Assembly: GCA_018432935.1 (NCBI GenBank)
Contig: JAHDSF010000018.1
Span: forward strand, 1-64,000
DNA length: 64,000 bases
Reading direction: 5' to 3'
Source of the DNA: Rhodospirillales bacterium
GTDB taxonomy: Bacteria > Pseudomonadota > Alphaproteobacteria > Rhodospirillales > Shumkoniaceae
Position 1 is the stretch's first letter. The number at the start of each line of letters is the position of its first letter. Below the pieces are notes generated by a model. It saw only the letters and a list, made by a program, of their open reading frames with translations, did no database searches and was not told where the DNA came from. The position numbers and the translations under genes were made by a program. Shown piece by piece: positions 1-8,879 of the stretch.

Positions 1-42
1 CCCCATGCCCTGGCCGCCTGAGCCGCTTCGGCGACCGGCAAC

Positions 43-75
43 GGCTGTGGATAAGCCTCCGGCTTACCCACAGCC
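43..75. repeat. Inverted repeat (hairpin) upstream of the DUF177 gene
   Basis: A 15-base arm, GGCTGTGGATAAGCC, is followed by a 3-base loop and its reverse complement with one mismatch. The stem is strong but has no T-tract on either side, so it is not a canonical intrinsic terminator. A short open frame ending in TGA at 19-21 may be the tail of an upstream plus-strand gene; the hairpin would then lie just behind it and could act as a 3' end or processing signal. Confidence 0.5.
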
Positions 76-91
76 GCAACCACCACAGAAG

Positions 92-140
92 CGGTCAATT
101 GATGCGCTACAAAAACCGGTCAACTTGACGCGCTCGCTAC
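92..140. repeat. Pair of imperfect direct repeats in the leader of the DUF177-rpmF-plsX operon
   Basis: CGGTCAATTGATGCGCTAC (92-110) recurs as CGGTCAACTTGACGCGCTCGCTAC (117-140) after a 6-base A-rich spacer. Each copy contains a small TCAA/TTGA palindrome. The position, 90-140 bases before the first gene, suits an operator, but no factor can be named. The TTGACG in the second copy resembles a -35 element, but no convincing -10 follows at the right distance. Confidence 0.35.
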
Positions 141-231
141 ATCGAGCGGCGATTTCCCTGGATGAGCCGGCGGGAGACGCCTATATCTGCGGCCTCTGGA
201 GTTTCCGGCCACCGTTCATGGGAGGGGTGCG

Positions 232-783
232 ATGTCTGAACCCGTCGAGCTTTCGCGGCCGTTCGACGTCCAGACCCTGGGCGGCGGCGAGGTGAGGATT
301 GAGATCGTCGCCTCGGCCGAGGAGCGAGCGGCCCTGGCGCGGCGCTTCGACCTGCTGGCACTGGACGATCTGCGGGGTGCTCTGCGGGTCGTCGGATCCG
401 GAGCCGGCGTGGTTCGGGTCAGCGGCACGGTGGAGGCGATCGTCGAGCAGACTTGCGTAGTGACCCTCGAGCCGATGCGCAGCACCATTCGCGGCGCCGT
501 CGAGAGGTCGTTCCGGGAACGCGCGGACGTGGCGGAGGAGCCCGCCGAGATCGAGCTGCAACTCGAGGAGGACGAGCCGGACCCCCTGATCGACGGCAGG
601 ATCGATCTCGGCGAAGTGGTGGCGGAGCAGCTCGGGCTTGAGATCGATCCCTTCCCCCGGAGGCCGGGAGCGGTCTTCGAGCCGCCCTCCGAAGCATCCG
701 GGGAGGAGGGGGAGGGGAATGCCGGACCATTCGCCCGCCTCGTCGAGCTGAAAAAACGCCTGGGAAACGAAGAGCCTCGCTGA
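232..783 (+). CDS. DUF177 (YceD-family) protein
   Basis: 183-residue acidic protein of the YceD/DUF177 family, which is co-conserved with rpmF and linked to 23S rRNA accumulation. The family hallmark around a conserved cysteine (QTCVVTLEP, Cys75) is present, and the C-terminal half is rich in Glu/Asp. ATG is preceded by GGGAGGGG about 5 bases upstream. It lies about 80 bases before rpmF on the same strand, the usual arrangement in alphaproteobacteria and plants. The biochemical role is not settled; a cytoplasmic role in ribosome or rRNA metabolism is the best inference. Confidence 0.9.
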   Translation: MSEPVELSRPFDVQTLGGGEVRIEIVASAEERAALARRFDLLALDDLRGALRVVGSGAGVVRVSGTVEAIVEQTCVVTLEPMRSTIRGAVERSFRERADVAEEPAEIELQLEEDEPDPLIDGRIDLGEVVAEQLGLEIDPFPRRPGAVFEPPSEASGEEGEGNAGPFARLVELKKRLGNEEPR

Positions 784-863
784 ATCGCTTGCCGCCGCGG
801 CCGTTTTCTTCTAAGAAGGCGGCCTTCCCGATGGGTTCTTCCTTACCGAACCGAGAGACAGAG

Positions 864-1049
864 ATGGCAGTTCCGAAGAAAAAGGTGTCCCCGTCGCGGC
901 GCAACATGCGCAGGTCGCATGACGCGCTCAGGGCGCCGGCTTACGTTGAATGCCCGAACTGTGGCGAGCTGAAGCGGCCGCACCACGTGTGTGCAGCCTG
1001 CGGCCACTACAACGGGCGTGAAGTCGCACCCACCAAGGAAGCGTCCTAG
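864..1049 (+). CDS. rpmF: 50S ribosomal protein L32
   Basis: 61-residue basic protein starting [20 protein letters not shown], a near-universal L32 N-terminus. Four cysteines (Cys30, Cys33, Cys43, Cys46, in CPNC and CAAC pairs) form the zinc ribbon of the zinc-binding form. An in-frame upstream ATG at 789 exists but would add 25 residues foreign to the family; the chosen ATG has GAGAGACAGAG just upstream. The gene sits between DUF177 and plsX, the classic rpmF-plsX-fabH arrangement that couples ribosome and membrane-lipid genes. Confidence 0.97.
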   Translation: MAVPKKKVSPSRRNMRRSHDALRAPAYVECPNCGELKRPHHVCAACGHYNGREVAPTKEAS

Positions 1050-1068
1050 CCGGTATCGAGGGACGTAC

Positions 1069-2121
1069 TTGAACGGGCGGGTCCGCATTTCGCTTGACGG
1101 CATGGGCGGCGACAAGTCTCCGGACATCGTCGTCGAGGGAGCCGCTCAGGCGGCCGAGACGTTGCCTGCCGTCGACTTTCTGCTGTTCGGCGACGAGGCA
1201 CGCCTCCGTCCCCTTGTGGACCGCTTTCCGCGCTTGGCCGGGATCACCACCCTCCGCCATACCACCGAGGCGGTGACCAACGAGATGCGCGCCGCTGCCG
1301 CCCTGCGGACCGCGCGCAAGAGCAGCATGGGGCTGGCGATCGGCGCGGTCGCTGCCGGCGAGGCCGACGGTGTGGTGTCGGCCGGCAATACCGGCGCCCT
1401 GATGGCCATGGCCAAGTTCATGCTCAAGACCCTGCCGGGCATCGATCGCCCTGCGATCGCCACCCATTTCCCGACCAAGACCGGGCTGACGGTGATGCTG
1501 GACCTTGGCGCCAACGTCGAATGCGACGCCAACATGCTGGTCCAGTTCGCCATCATGGGGGCGGTATTCGCCCGCAATGTCCTCAGCCTCGAGAACCCGA
1601 CGGTCGGGTTGCTCAACGTCGGAGTCGAGGGCTACAAGGGCAACGACGCGGTCAAGAAAGCCGATGCGGTGCTGCGGGAAGCGGCGCTGCCGATCACCTA
1701 CAAGGGGTTCATCGAAGGCGACGGTATTGCCGCCGGCGCGGTCGACGTGGTGGTGACGGACGGCTGGTCCGGCAACATCGCGCTCAAGGTCATCGAGGGC
1801 ACTGCCCGGTTCTATGCCCATGTCCTCAAGGATGCGCTGATGAGTTCGCCGCGGGGACAGATGGGAGCGCTGTTGGCCAGGCCAGCCCTCAACAAGGTCA
1901 AGCATCACACCGATCCCCGGCGCTACAACGGCGCCATGTTCGTCGGTCTCAACGGTATTTGCGTAAAGAGCCATGGCGGTACCGACGCGTTCGGCTTTGC
2001 GAACGCCATCCGTGTCGCGGTGGAGTTGATCACCCACGGCTTCAACGAGGGTATCAAGCAGGACCTCGTGCAGATCGGCTTCTTACCGAACTCCCAGACA
2101 CGTGCGGTGGCAGGAAAATGA
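1069..2121 (+). CDS. plsX: Phosphate acyltransferase PlsX
   Basis: PlsX makes acyl-phosphate from acyl-ACP, the first step towards phosphatidic acid in the PlsX/PlsY pathway, and acts peripherally at the membrane. The 350-residue product has the family's N-terminal [13 protein letters not shown] glycine-rich strand and the [10 protein letters not shown] and LDLGANVEC segments. I chose a TTG start because GAGGGA lies 5-6 bases upstream and the protein then begins just before the conserved first strand. The open frame extends upstream to an ATG at 991, but that would overlap rpmF by about 60 bases. The stop overlaps the fabH start (ATGA), so translation is probably coupled. Confidence 0.93.
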   Translation: MNGRVRISLDGMGGDKSPDIVVEGAAQAAETLPAVDFLLFGDEARLRPLVDRFPRLAGITTLRHTTEAVTNEMRAAAALRTARKSSMGLAIGAVAAGEADGVVSAGNTGALMAMAKFMLKTLPGIDRPAIATHFPTKTGLTVMLDLGANVECDANMLVQFAIMGAVFARNVLSLENPTVGLLNVGVEGYKGNDAVKKADAVLREAALPITYKGFIEGDGIAAGAVDVVVTDGWSGNIALKVIEGTARFYAHVLKDALMSSPRGQMGALLARPALNKVKHHTDPRRYNGAMFVGLNGICVKSHGGTDAFGFANAIRVAVELITHGFNEGIKQDLVQIGFLPNSQTRAVAGK

Positions 2122-3101
2122 GTTTCCACTCGGAAGTGATCGGCAGCGGTTCGTACCTCCCGGACCGCTTGGTGACGAATGACGATCTCGCCAAGATCGT
2201 CGATACCACCGATGAGTGGATCGTCGAGCGCACCGGCATCCGCCAGCGGCACCTTGCCGCCGACGGCGAGTTGACGTCCGATCTCGCCCTGCAGGCCGCG
2301 CGGCGGGCCCTGGAGGCGGCCGGCACGCCGGTCCAGGAGATCGATGCCATCGTGCTGGCGACGACCACGCCCGACGAGACCTTTCCGGCCACCGCAACCA
2401 AGCTGCAGGCGGCGCTGGGCATGACTCGAGGCATCGCCTTCGACGTCCAGGCGGTGTGCTCCGGCTTCATCTACGCGCTGGCGATGGCCGACAACATGAT
2501 CCGGCTGGGACAGGTGCGGACCGCGCTTGTAGTGGGCGCCGAGACGTTCTCGCGGCTGCTCGATTGGACCGATCGCACGACCTGCGTGCTGTTCGGCGAC
2601 GGCGCCGGTGCCTTCGTACTGCGTGCCGCCGAAGGGGGGCCGGACACGATCCGCCGTCAGGGCCGGGGGCTGATCTCGACCCACCTTTACGCCGACGGAC
2701 GCCAGCACGACATCCTTTACGCCAACGGCGGCGTCTCCTCGACCCGCACCACCGGGACCGTGCAGATGGCGGGCAAGGAAGTGTTCAAATTCGCGGTCGC
2801 CAACATGGCGGCGGTCGGCGGCCAGGCGCTGGCGGAGGCAGGCCTGACCGAATCCGATATCGACTGGCTGGTGCCGCATCAGGCCAACAAGCGCATCATC
2901 GACGCCACGGCGAAGAAGCTCCGGCTACCGGAGGAGAAGGTCGTGCTGACGGTGGCCAAGCATGCCAACACGTCCGCCGCGTCCATTCCGCTCGCATTCG
3001 ACGCTGCCGTGCGCGACGGGCGGATCAAGGCCGGCCATCTGGTTCTTCTGGAATCGATGGGGGCTGGCATGACCTGGGGCGCCAGCCTGCTCCGCTGGTG
3101 A
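2118..3101 (+). CDS. fabH: 3-oxoacyl-ACP synthase III (KAS III)
   Basis: FabH condenses acetyl-CoA with malonyl-ACP to start type II fatty-acid synthesis in the cytoplasm. The 327-residue protein has the full catalytic triad: Cys114 (QAVCSGF), His254 (VPHQAN) and Asn284 (KHANTS). It also has the FGDGAGA motif and a C-terminal [13 protein letters not shown] overlaps the plsX stop by 4 bases. The reading frame is open far upstream (from 1521), but that stretch is a shadow of plsX. A roughly 110-base gap with a promoter separates it from ihfA. Confidence 0.96.
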   Translation: MSFHSEVIGSGSYLPDRLVTNDDLAKIVDTTDEWIVERTGIRQRHLAADGELTSDLALQAARRALEAAGTPVQEIDAIVLATTTPDETFPATATKLQAALGMTRGIAFDVQAVCSGFIYALAMADNMIRLGQVRTALVVGAETFSRLLDWTDRTTCVLFGDGAGAFVLRAAEGGPDTIRRQGRGLISTHLYADGRQHDILYANGGVSSTRTTGTVQMAGKEVFKFAVANMAAVGGQALAEAGLTESDIDWLVPHQANKRIIDATAKKLRLPEEKVVLTVAKHANTSAASIPLAFDAAVRDGRIKAGHLVLLESMGAGMTWGASLLRW

Positions 3102-3153
3102 CTAGCCGATCGGACACTCGTTTGCTTTAATAGCTGCACCCATCCCTCTGATA

Positions 3154-3182
3154 TTGACGCATTTCCCGCACCCCGGTACCCT
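3154..3182 (+). promoter_or_regulatory. Candidate sigma-70 promoter for ihfA-merR
   Basis: TTGACG (3154-3159) and TACCCT (3177-3182) are separated by exactly 17 bases, in the fabH-ihfA gap and about 30 bases before the ihfA ATG. The -35 matches consensus at 5 of 6; the -10 keeps TA...T. Confidence 0.5.
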
Positions 3183-3212
3183 GGGCGAATCGAGGGAATC
3201 GGGGGTGAGCTC

Positions 3213-3527
3213 ATGGCTGGACGAACGGTCACCCGCGCGCAGCTCAGCGAAGCGGTGTATCAGGAAGTCGGTTTCTCCCGCAGCGAGTCGACCGAACTCC
3301 TGGAATCGATCCTCAAGCACATATCCAACGCCCTGGCCCAGGGCGAGCTGGTCAAGATCTCCTCGTTCGGGACCTTCTCGGTGCGCCAGAAGGGCCAGCG
3401 GGTGGGCCGCAACCCCAAAACGGGGCAGGAGGTTCCGATCCTGCCCAGGCGGGTGCTCGTGTTCCGGCCTTCGCAGGTGCTGAAGAGCCGTATCAACACC
3501 AAGAGGCACCCGAAGGCGGCCGTCTGA
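3213..3527 (+). CDS. ihfA: Integration host factor subunit alpha
   Basis: 104-residue HU/IHF-family DNA-bending protein; IhfA pairs with IhfB to bend DNA by about 160 degrees in transcription, recombination and replication. It starts with the alpha-subunit signature [19 protein letters not shown]. The beta-arm [11 protein letters not shown] carries the intercalating proline at about residue 68. The length is typical. A G-rich Shine-Dalgarno (GGGGGTGAG) precedes the ATG. The MerR-type gene follows after a single base, an arrangement conserved from enterobacteria (pheT-ihfA-merR-like) to alphaproteobacteria. Confidence 0.95.
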   Translation: MAGRTVTRAQLSEAVYQEVGFSRSESTELLESILKHISNALAQGELVKISSFGTFSVRQKGQRVGRNPKTGQEVPILPRRVLVFRPSQVLKSRINTKRHPKAAV

Positions 3528-3528
3528 C

Positions 3529-3981
3529 ATGGCCGATTCCTGGTCGGGTGAGGTTCCCGAACGGCGCAGCGGCGGCAAGGCCCCTGAGGCGTTTCGCACC
3601 ATCAGCGAGGTGGCGGACGAGCTTGATCTGCCGCAGCATGTCCTGCGCTTCTGGGAGACCCGCTTCCCCCAGGTCCGGCCGCTCAAGCGGGGCGGCGGTC
3701 GCCGCTATTACCGTCCCGAGGACATCGCGCTGCTACGCTCGATCCGCGGACTGCTCTACGACGACGGCTACACCATCAAGGGCGTCCAGAAGCTGATCCG
3801 TTCGGGCGGGGTGCGCTCGCTGCTGGACGGAGTCGATCCGTCGCCGCTGCATGCCGAGCCGCCGCAACAGCAGCCGTGCCCGGCAACACCCCCGGCTGCG
3901 TCGACCAGGGAGGCGTTGCGGGAACTGCTGCGCGAACTTGAAGAGATTCGGGACCTCCTGGCCGGCAAGGGCCAGGCTTGA
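3529..3981 (+). CDS. MerR-family transcriptional regulator
   Basis: 150-residue protein with an N-terminal winged-helix HTH of the MerR type (residues about 22-90): [28 protein letters not shown], then [15 protein letters not shown]. The C-terminus is proline/glutamine-rich followed by a short acidic helix, with no cysteine cluster, so metal sensing is unlikely. This gene follows ihfA directly in many alphaproteobacteria; its ligand and targets are not known to me. It is co-transcribed with ihfA by position. Confidence 0.88.
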   Translation: MADSWSGEVPERRSGGKAPEAFRTISEVADELDLPQHVLRFWETRFPQVRPLKRGGGRRYYRPEDIALLRSIRGLLYDDGYTIKGVQKLIRSGGVRSLLDGVDPSPLHAEPPQQQPCPATPPAASTREALRELLRELEEIRDLLAGKGQA

Positions 3982-4007
3982 AGCGATCGGTTCTTCGCCA
4001 TGAGCGG

Positions 4008-4036
4008 TTGCACGATGTGCAGCGGGCCAGTATATT
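4008..4036 (+). promoter_or_regulatory. Promoter of the tRNA-Pro gene
   Basis: TTGCAC (4008-4013), a 17-base spacer and TATATT (4031-4036), 19 bases before the mature tRNA 5' end. Both hexamers are close to the sigma-70 consensus and the spacing is ideal. Confidence 0.7.
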
Positions 4037-4054
4037 GCGGCCCTCGCACGGGAT

Positions 4055-4131
<77 letters not shown>

Positions 4132-4139
4132 GAACAGAG

Positions 4140-4178
4140 CAAGGGGTCAGGTGGCAGCACCCGACCCCTTGTTCTTTG
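4140..4178 (+). terminator. Intrinsic terminator after tRNA-Pro
   Basis: The arms CAAGGGGTC (4140-4148) and GACCCCTTG (4163-4171) are perfectly complementary and are followed by TTCTTT. The stem begins 9 bases after the tRNA CCA end. Confidence 0.85.
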
Positions 4179-4350
4179 CCTATGCGGCGGATCTCAAGCA
4201 GCGTCATACGTTGCATCTCGGGAGCAGGAGCGCTCGGCCCGTCCGTTCGATGTGAACGGCGACATCATTCGGCAACCGTTGAGTGGTAGCTGGTCGCATT
4301 CCATCCCGAGTATCGCGGCCGCGGAGTCGATCGTTGAGGAGCAAAACCCG

Positions 4351-5760
4351 ATGAGCAAGGCCGACTGTTCCACGAACGCCGCCCAAGCCGGTTCGACGGA
4401 ACCCCTCGATACCGAGGAGGCTCTCTCTTGCCTTCGACAACTGATGAAAGGCCGGTACGTCCTCGACCTGGCCGGGGAGGACCCGCTGAGCGCGGCCATC
4501 CGCGACCTTGTCCGGCACTTCCTGCGCAAGGGCATGGTGCAGCTGGAACGGACGGTGGAGTCCTCGATGCAGGCGGCCGACGCCATGACCGCGGTTTCCT
4601 TCGTCACCGGCGACGTTCGCGAGATCGATGTCTACGCGCAGAACATTGCCTCGGCGGCCGAGGAGATGGCGGTTGCCATCAACCAGGTTGCGGAGGCCAG
4701 CAACGGTGCCGCCAGCCTCGCCTCCGCCACCCGCGAGCAGGCCGGCGACGGCGCCCAGGCGGTGGACCGCGCGATCGGCGACATGGGCCGCATATCCGAG
4801 AGCGTGGAGCTTCTGTCGCATCAGGCGAACGACCTGTGTGGAGCGTCCGAGCAGATCGGCACGATTCTCACCTCGATCGAGAAGATCGCGAAGCAAACCA
4901 ATCTCCTGGCTCTCAATGCAACGATCGAGGCGGCGCGTGCCGGCGAGGCAGGAAAGGGGTTCGTCGTTGTCGCCGGAGAGGTCAAGAACCTGGCCAACCA
5001 GACCGCCAAGGCGACCGAGGACATCCGCGCCCAGATCGCCTCGATCCAGGCCGTGATGGACCAGATCTCCCGCGCCATGGCGGCCATCCAGGACGTAGTC
5101 GGCAACGGGCAGTCAAGCATCGCAAACGTCGGCGAGTCGGTGCGTACGATCGTGCAGAACATGGACAATGTCACCCGGCGCATCAGCGAGACGGCCGCCA
5201 GCGTCACCGAACAAGGCGCGGCAATGAGTGAGATTTCGGCCTCGGTCCATCGCATCACTGCCATGACCGAACGCAGCCGTCACAACGCGGAGAAGGCGAT
5301 CGCCGCCGTCTCGACGGCGGACGAGGTGGTCAAACAGAACCTCGCCGAACTGGAAGACCATGAGCTCCCGCTCGCAGTGCTCTACCGCGCCCAATCCGAC
5401 CATTTCATGTGGAAAAAGCGGCTTGCCGATATCCTTGTCGGCAGCAGCAGCGGTACCGCGGCCGAGCTGAACAGCCACCACGAGTGCCGGCTTGGCAAAT
5501 GGTACGACACAGTTGCCGACGATGCCCTGCGCCGCAGTCCCGCGTTCCAGGCGATCGCGGAGCCGCATCGGCGCGTTCACGAGCGTGGCAAGAAGGCTGC
5601 CGAGCTGTTCCACAGCGGCGACCGCGCAGGGGCGGAGCAGGAATTCGCGGCGGTCGAGGAGGCATCGGCAGACGTCGTCCGGCTCCTGCGCAAGCTGATC
5701 AAGGAGTTCCAGGAGGGGGCTGCATCGTCGGCCGGCGAGAACGGGAAAACTCAGGCTTAA
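4351..5760 (+). CDS. Soluble methyl-accepting chemotaxis protein with CZB domain
   Basis: 469-residue chemoreceptor without any hydrophobic membrane segment, so cytoplasmic. The signalling hairpin tip is intact ([20 protein letters not shown], around nt 4889-4950), followed by [15 protein letters not shown]. From about residue 345 there is a chemoreceptor zinc-binding (CZB) domain with the His3Cys pattern: [18 protein letters not shown] and [12 protein letters not shown] domains bind Zn and have been linked to zinc or hypochlorous acid sensing. I chose this ATG because TGAGGAG lies 9 bases upstream; the open frame extends to 4252. No che genes are nearby, so it is an orphan receptor. Confidence 0.9.
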   Translation: MSKADCSTNAAQAGSTEPLDTEEALSCLRQLMKGRYVLDLAGEDPLSAAIRDLVRHFLRKGMVQLERTVESSMQAADAMTAVSFVTGDVREIDVYAQNIASAAEEMAVAINQVAEASNGAASLASATREQAGDGAQAVDRAIGDMGRISESVELLSHQANDLCGASEQIGTILTSIEKIAKQTNLLALNATIEAARAGEAGKGFVVVAGEVKNLANQTAKATEDIRAQIASIQAVMDQISRAMAAIQDVVGNGQSSIANVGESVRTIVQNMDNVTRRISETAASVTEQGAAMSEISASVHRITAMTERSRHNAEKAIAAVSTADEVVKQNLAELEDHELPLAVLYRAQSDHFMWKKRLADILVGSSSGTAAELNSHHECRLGKWYDTVADDALRRSPAFQAIAEPHRRVHERGKKAAELFHSGDRAGAEQEFAAVEEASADVVRLLRKLIKEFQEGAASSAGENGKTQA

Positions 5761-5768
5761 CGTGCGGC

Positions 5769-6269
5769 CTATCCCTCGCTCACCCGGCCTTCCATCACAA
5801 CCACCGGGAACGACACGGACTCGGTCATCGCGATCGTCAGGCGGTTGGCGGCTTGCAGTCCCATCGCACGGTAGAACGGCTCAGCGTTTAGGCTCGGGAA
5901 CACCATCCACCGGGTCACACCCGCTGAATGTGCCTGGCGTACGCATTCCTGGAAGATCGCCCGACCGACACCGCGGCGGGTGAATGCGGGGTCGGCGGCG
6001 AAATGCCGCAAATGGGCGAGCCCGGGAACGATTTCGCCGCCGCCCGGCCGTTCGCGGGTCCAGCCGCCACACCCGACCACGTGCCCCGCCTCTTCGGCCA
6101 GGTGATAGGTTCCGGATTGCAGAAGAGCCGGGTTGGAGCGAACCATCAGGGGAAGGGCGATTGCCAGAGTCTCGGCATCGTAGGAGTTGCGCATCAGGAC
6201 CGGATAGCTGCGCTCGAGTAGCAGGTCGATGGCGACGGTATCGGCTTCGCTGGTGGTCCGGACCCGCAT
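5769..6269 (-). CDS. GNAT-family N-acetyltransferase
   Basis: 166-residue GNAT fold. The acetyl-CoA pyrophosphate-binding region is seen as FAADPAFTRRGVGRAIFQEC (R/Q-x-x-G-x-G/A form), preceded by the beta-4 strand HLRHFAADP. The C-terminal SLNAEPFYRAMGLQ is the usual 'A-x-x-F-Y-x-x-x-G-F' segment. The substrate cannot be told from sequence. It converges with the chemoreceptor gene (9-base gap). Confidence 0.85.
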   Translation of the reverse strand: MRVRTTSEADTVAIDLLLERSYPVLMRNSYDAETLAIALPLMVRSNPALLQSGTYHLAEEAGHVVGCGGWTRERPGGGEIVPGLAHLRHFAADPAFTRRGVGRAIFQECVRQAHSAGVTRWMVFPSLNAEPFYRAMGLQAANRLTIAMTESVSFPVVVMEGRVSEG

Positions 6270-6485
6270 CTTTCGGTTCCCGCATCCATGTTCGCCCGGA
6301 CATTACCAGGGTCCTTGGCAGGCTTGGTTCAAGTTGCCCACTACGGCAGGGGAGCGCCCCGACCGCGCCGCTTCTCCGCAAACGTCTGCTGGCATCCGAA
6401 GCCAACGAGAACCGGGCGAACTAGGCGCTCGGCCCTCCGGCTTGGCGCGCCTCGGCATCCGGCTGTACGGCCGGACGGTACGAAC

Positions 6486-8201
6486 TCAGGATGCCCGCAC
6501 CCGCCGCCTGGTTCTGCGGCTCTCCACGCTACGCTCGAGCGGGAATGCGATGCTGACCGTGGTACCAAGGCCCGGCGTGCTCTCGATTTCGAGGCGACCC
6601 CCGTGCATCTCGGCCAGCTTCTTGCACAACGGCAGACCCAGCCCGACGCCCTCGGAGGAGCGGATCATGGGGTCCTCAATCTGGCCGAACATCGTCAACG
6701 CGAGATCGATCTTGTCGGCCGCAATGCCAATGCCCGAATCCGTTACGCCCAGCACGATGCCGCCCTCGTCGTCGGTGCGCGCCCACAGCTCGATCCGGCC
6801 CGCCGGCGGGGTGAACTTGATGGCGTTCGACAGCAGGTTGACGAGGATCTGGCGAACCCGCCGCTGGTCCGCCTTGAGGATGGGAAGGGCATGCGGCACC
6901 ACTGTCCGCAGATCGAGACGCTTCTCCGCGGCTCGTTCCGCGACCATCCCGGTCGCTTCCCGCAGCAGCGCCGTAACCTCCAGATGCTCTTCGTCGAGCG
7001 TCAGGCCGCCAATCTCGATCTTCGACACGTCGAGGATGTCGTTGATCAACTCGAGCAGGTTGCGGCCGGAGTGGAGGATGTCGGCAGCGTATTCCCGGTA
7101 CTTGGGATTGCCCGTGGGGCCGAACATCTGGCCGCTGATGATCTGCGAGAAGCCGATGATCGAGTTGAGCGGGGTCCGCAGCTCGTGGCTCATGTTGGCC
7201 AGGAACTCGGTCTTGGCGCGGCTGGCGACCTCGGCCGCGTTCTTGGCCAGCCGGAGCTCCGCCTCGGTCGCCTTCTGGGCGCTGATGTCCATCGAGATGG
7301 TGCCGATCGCGGCCACCCGGTTGCCGCGGTCGATCACCGGAAAGCGGATCACCATCAGAGTACGTCGCACGCCGTCCCTGTCCAGCGCCTCCACTTCGTG
7401 CTGCGTCACCGCGCACCGCTCCAACGCCTCGCGGTCGCGCGCGGCGACGCTGGCCGCGGTCTCCGGATCGGCAAAGTCGAAAATGGTGCGACCGGGAAAG
7501 TCGGACACCTGCCGGCCGAAGCGGCGGGCGACCTCCTCGTTGACCAGAAGGTAGCGGCCGTCCGCGTCCTTGAGCGAGATCGAGGCCGGCGCATGATTGA
7601 TGACCGCGGCGAGATGCGCCTCGCTCATTCTGAGGGCGAACTCGGCCCGGCTCCGTTCGGTGACTTCGACGGCGATGCCGCAAATGCCGAGGATGCGCCC
7701 CTTGCCGTCCTTCACCGGAAATTTGGTGGTGCTGTAGATGCGCAGCTCGCCGCCCTCATGGAGGCACGTCCACTCCTCGTAGCGGAAGACGCCCCTGGTC
7801 AGCACGTCGAGATCCATCTCGCGGATTTGTCGCGCGATCTCGGGCGGCCGGAATTCGTCCGAGTGTTTGCCAAGAACCGCCTCGCGCGGGAGGGCGAGGA
7901 AGTCGCAGAAGCTCTTGTTGACGAGAACGACCCGCCGACTGCGGTCCTTGAACATCACACCGACGGGAGCCGATTCCGCAATCGCGTTCAGCCAGACCTC
8001 GCTGCGGGGGGCCGATGGCGCCCTCCGAGGCGGTTCGAAAGCGCGCGCAGCGCCGGCGGTCAGCTCCTGCGCCCATTCGGTCACCAGCTCGGCGGGAACA
8101 CAGTGCTCGGCCGCAATGCGCTCGATCGACGTCCGACCGCGGATCGCCTCAAGGGCAATCCGCGCCTTTGTCGCCGCAGACACTCGCCGCCTAATCGTCA
8201 T
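6486..8201 (-). CDS. PAS sensor histidine kinase with N-terminal transposase-type HTH
   Basis: 571-residue soluble histidine kinase. Residues 1-55 look like the OrfA helix-turn-helix of IS3/IS911 transposases: basic start, KARIALEAIRG, then SIERIAAEHCVPAELVTEW. Next come two PAS domains (about 70-185 and 195-310), a HisKA domain with the H-box FLANMSHELRTPLNS (His339), and an HATPase with N, G1 (VTDSGIGIA) and G2 (GVGLGLPLCKKL) boxes. The start is taken at an ATG with GAGG 9 bases upstream and a candidate promoter; an upstream in-frame start at 8315 would add 38 residues without family support. No response regulator is adjacent. A soluble kinase with a DNA-binding-like N-terminus is unusual. 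Confidence 0.88.
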   Translation of the reverse strand: MTIRRRVSAATKARIALEAIRGRTSIERIAAEHCVPAELVTEWAQELTAGAARAFEPPRRAPSAPRSEVWLNAIAESAPVGVMFKDRSRRVVLVNKSFCDFLALPREAVLGKHSDEFRPPEIARQIREMDLDVLTRGVFRYEEWTCLHEGGELRIYSTTKFPVKDGKGRILGICGIAVEVTERSRAEFALRMSEAHLAAVINHAPASISLKDADGRYLLVNEEVARRFGRQVSDFPGRTIFDFADPETAASVAARDREALERCAVTQHEVEALDRDGVRRTLMVIRFPVIDRGNRVAAIGTISMDISAQKATEAELRLAKNAAEVASRAKTEFLANMSHELRTPLNSIIGFSQIISGQMFGPTGNPKYREYAADILHSGRNLLELINDILDVSKIEIGGLTLDEEHLEVTALLREATGMVAERAAEKRLDLRTVVPHALPILKADQRRVRQILVNLLSNAIKFTPPAGRIELWARTDDEGGIVLGVTDSGIGIAADKIDLALTMFGQIEDPMIRSSEGVGLGLPLCKKLAEMHGGRLEIESTPGLGTTVSIAFPLERSVESRRTRRRVRAS

Positions 8202-8220
8202 CGCGCGCCGCCTCGTCGGC

Positions 8221-8249
8221 AGCATACCACATGATGCAAGGGAATTGAA
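8221..8249 (-). promoter_or_regulatory. Candidate promoter of the HTH-PAS kinase gene
   Basis: On the minus strand TTCAAT (8249-8244) is followed after 17 bases by TATGCT (8226-8221). The -10 is good and the -35 partial. Transcription would start about 13 bases before the chosen ATG. Confidence 0.35.
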
Positions 8250-8525
8250 AACCATGTCGGCTTGCGCCTGCTGCGGTGGAGAGAGAGGGCGGCGCCAGCC
8301 CCTCAGCGAACGCACTTGAGCTTGGAGAGCCTGGGGCTTTTCGGAGCTGAGGTTTACGACCGGGGCGGCGCACAGGCAAGCCCGAAGCGCGCATGTACCT
8401 GCTGCGCATTGCTCATATCTCGCTGTGCGGGTCTGCAGTCACGTGGGCAATGCACGCTATGGTGACATCGGCAACGGCATGTGCTATGGAAGCTGTAGCG
8501 CACGGTCCATGTCCGGGGGTGAGCG

Positions 8526-8822
8526 GTGTCGGTTTCCGGCGTCTCCACCATCCTTACGCAAAGCCAGTATCCACTCGTCATCAACGGCTACCTCTGCTTC
8601 AGCGCCGAGGACGTCAAGGCCGCGCGCAAGCTCGTCAATCCGCGTGCCGCGGAGGAGCCGGCGCAGACCGCTGCCGCGACGGACGATGCCGCAGCGGTCC
8701 GGCAGATCCGGCAGCGCCAGGAAGAGACGGTAACGCCGATCCAGGGCGACGATCAGGCGCGCGACTTCCGCTGGCCCCGCAAGGAAGAGGAGCGGGGCCA
8801 GATCATCGACATTCTCGTCTAG
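8526..8822 (+). CDS. Hypothetical protein (98 aa)
   Basis: GTG-initiated ORF following GGGGGTGAGCG. The product begins SVSGVSTILTQSQYPLVING and continues with an Ala/Gln/Glu-rich hydrophilic stretch. There is no signal peptide, membrane segment or motif I recognise. The codon third positions are GC-rich as in neighbouring genes, which favours real coding. It stands alone between two minus-strand genes, with about 320 bases of non-coding DNA upstream (8202-8525) in which I see nothing beyond the kinase promoter. Confidence 0.6.
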   Translation: MSVSGVSTILTQSQYPLVINGYLCFSAEDVKAARKLVNPRAAEEPAQTAAATDDAAAVRQIRQRQEETVTPIQGDDQARDFRWPRKEEERGQIIDILV

Positions 8823-8879
8823 CCCGCGACGGCGCTTCGGCGATCGTGGTTGCTTGATTGCCGGGGGAGATTGAGAGTG

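Noticed and set aside
928-2037. Long minus-strand open frame opposite plsX
   Set aside because: High-GC antisense shadow: no ribosome-binding site, histidine/aspartate-rich composition, and plsX is certain.
1521-2117. Open frame upstream of fabH
   Set aside because: It overlaps plsX in another frame and shows no similarity; the ATGA junction gives the normal FabH start.
8052-8201. Remnant of an insertion sequence (IS3 orfA) at the kinase 5' end
   Set aside because: No inverted repeats, no orfB and no frame break; the segment is continuous with the kinase and better explained as a fused domain.
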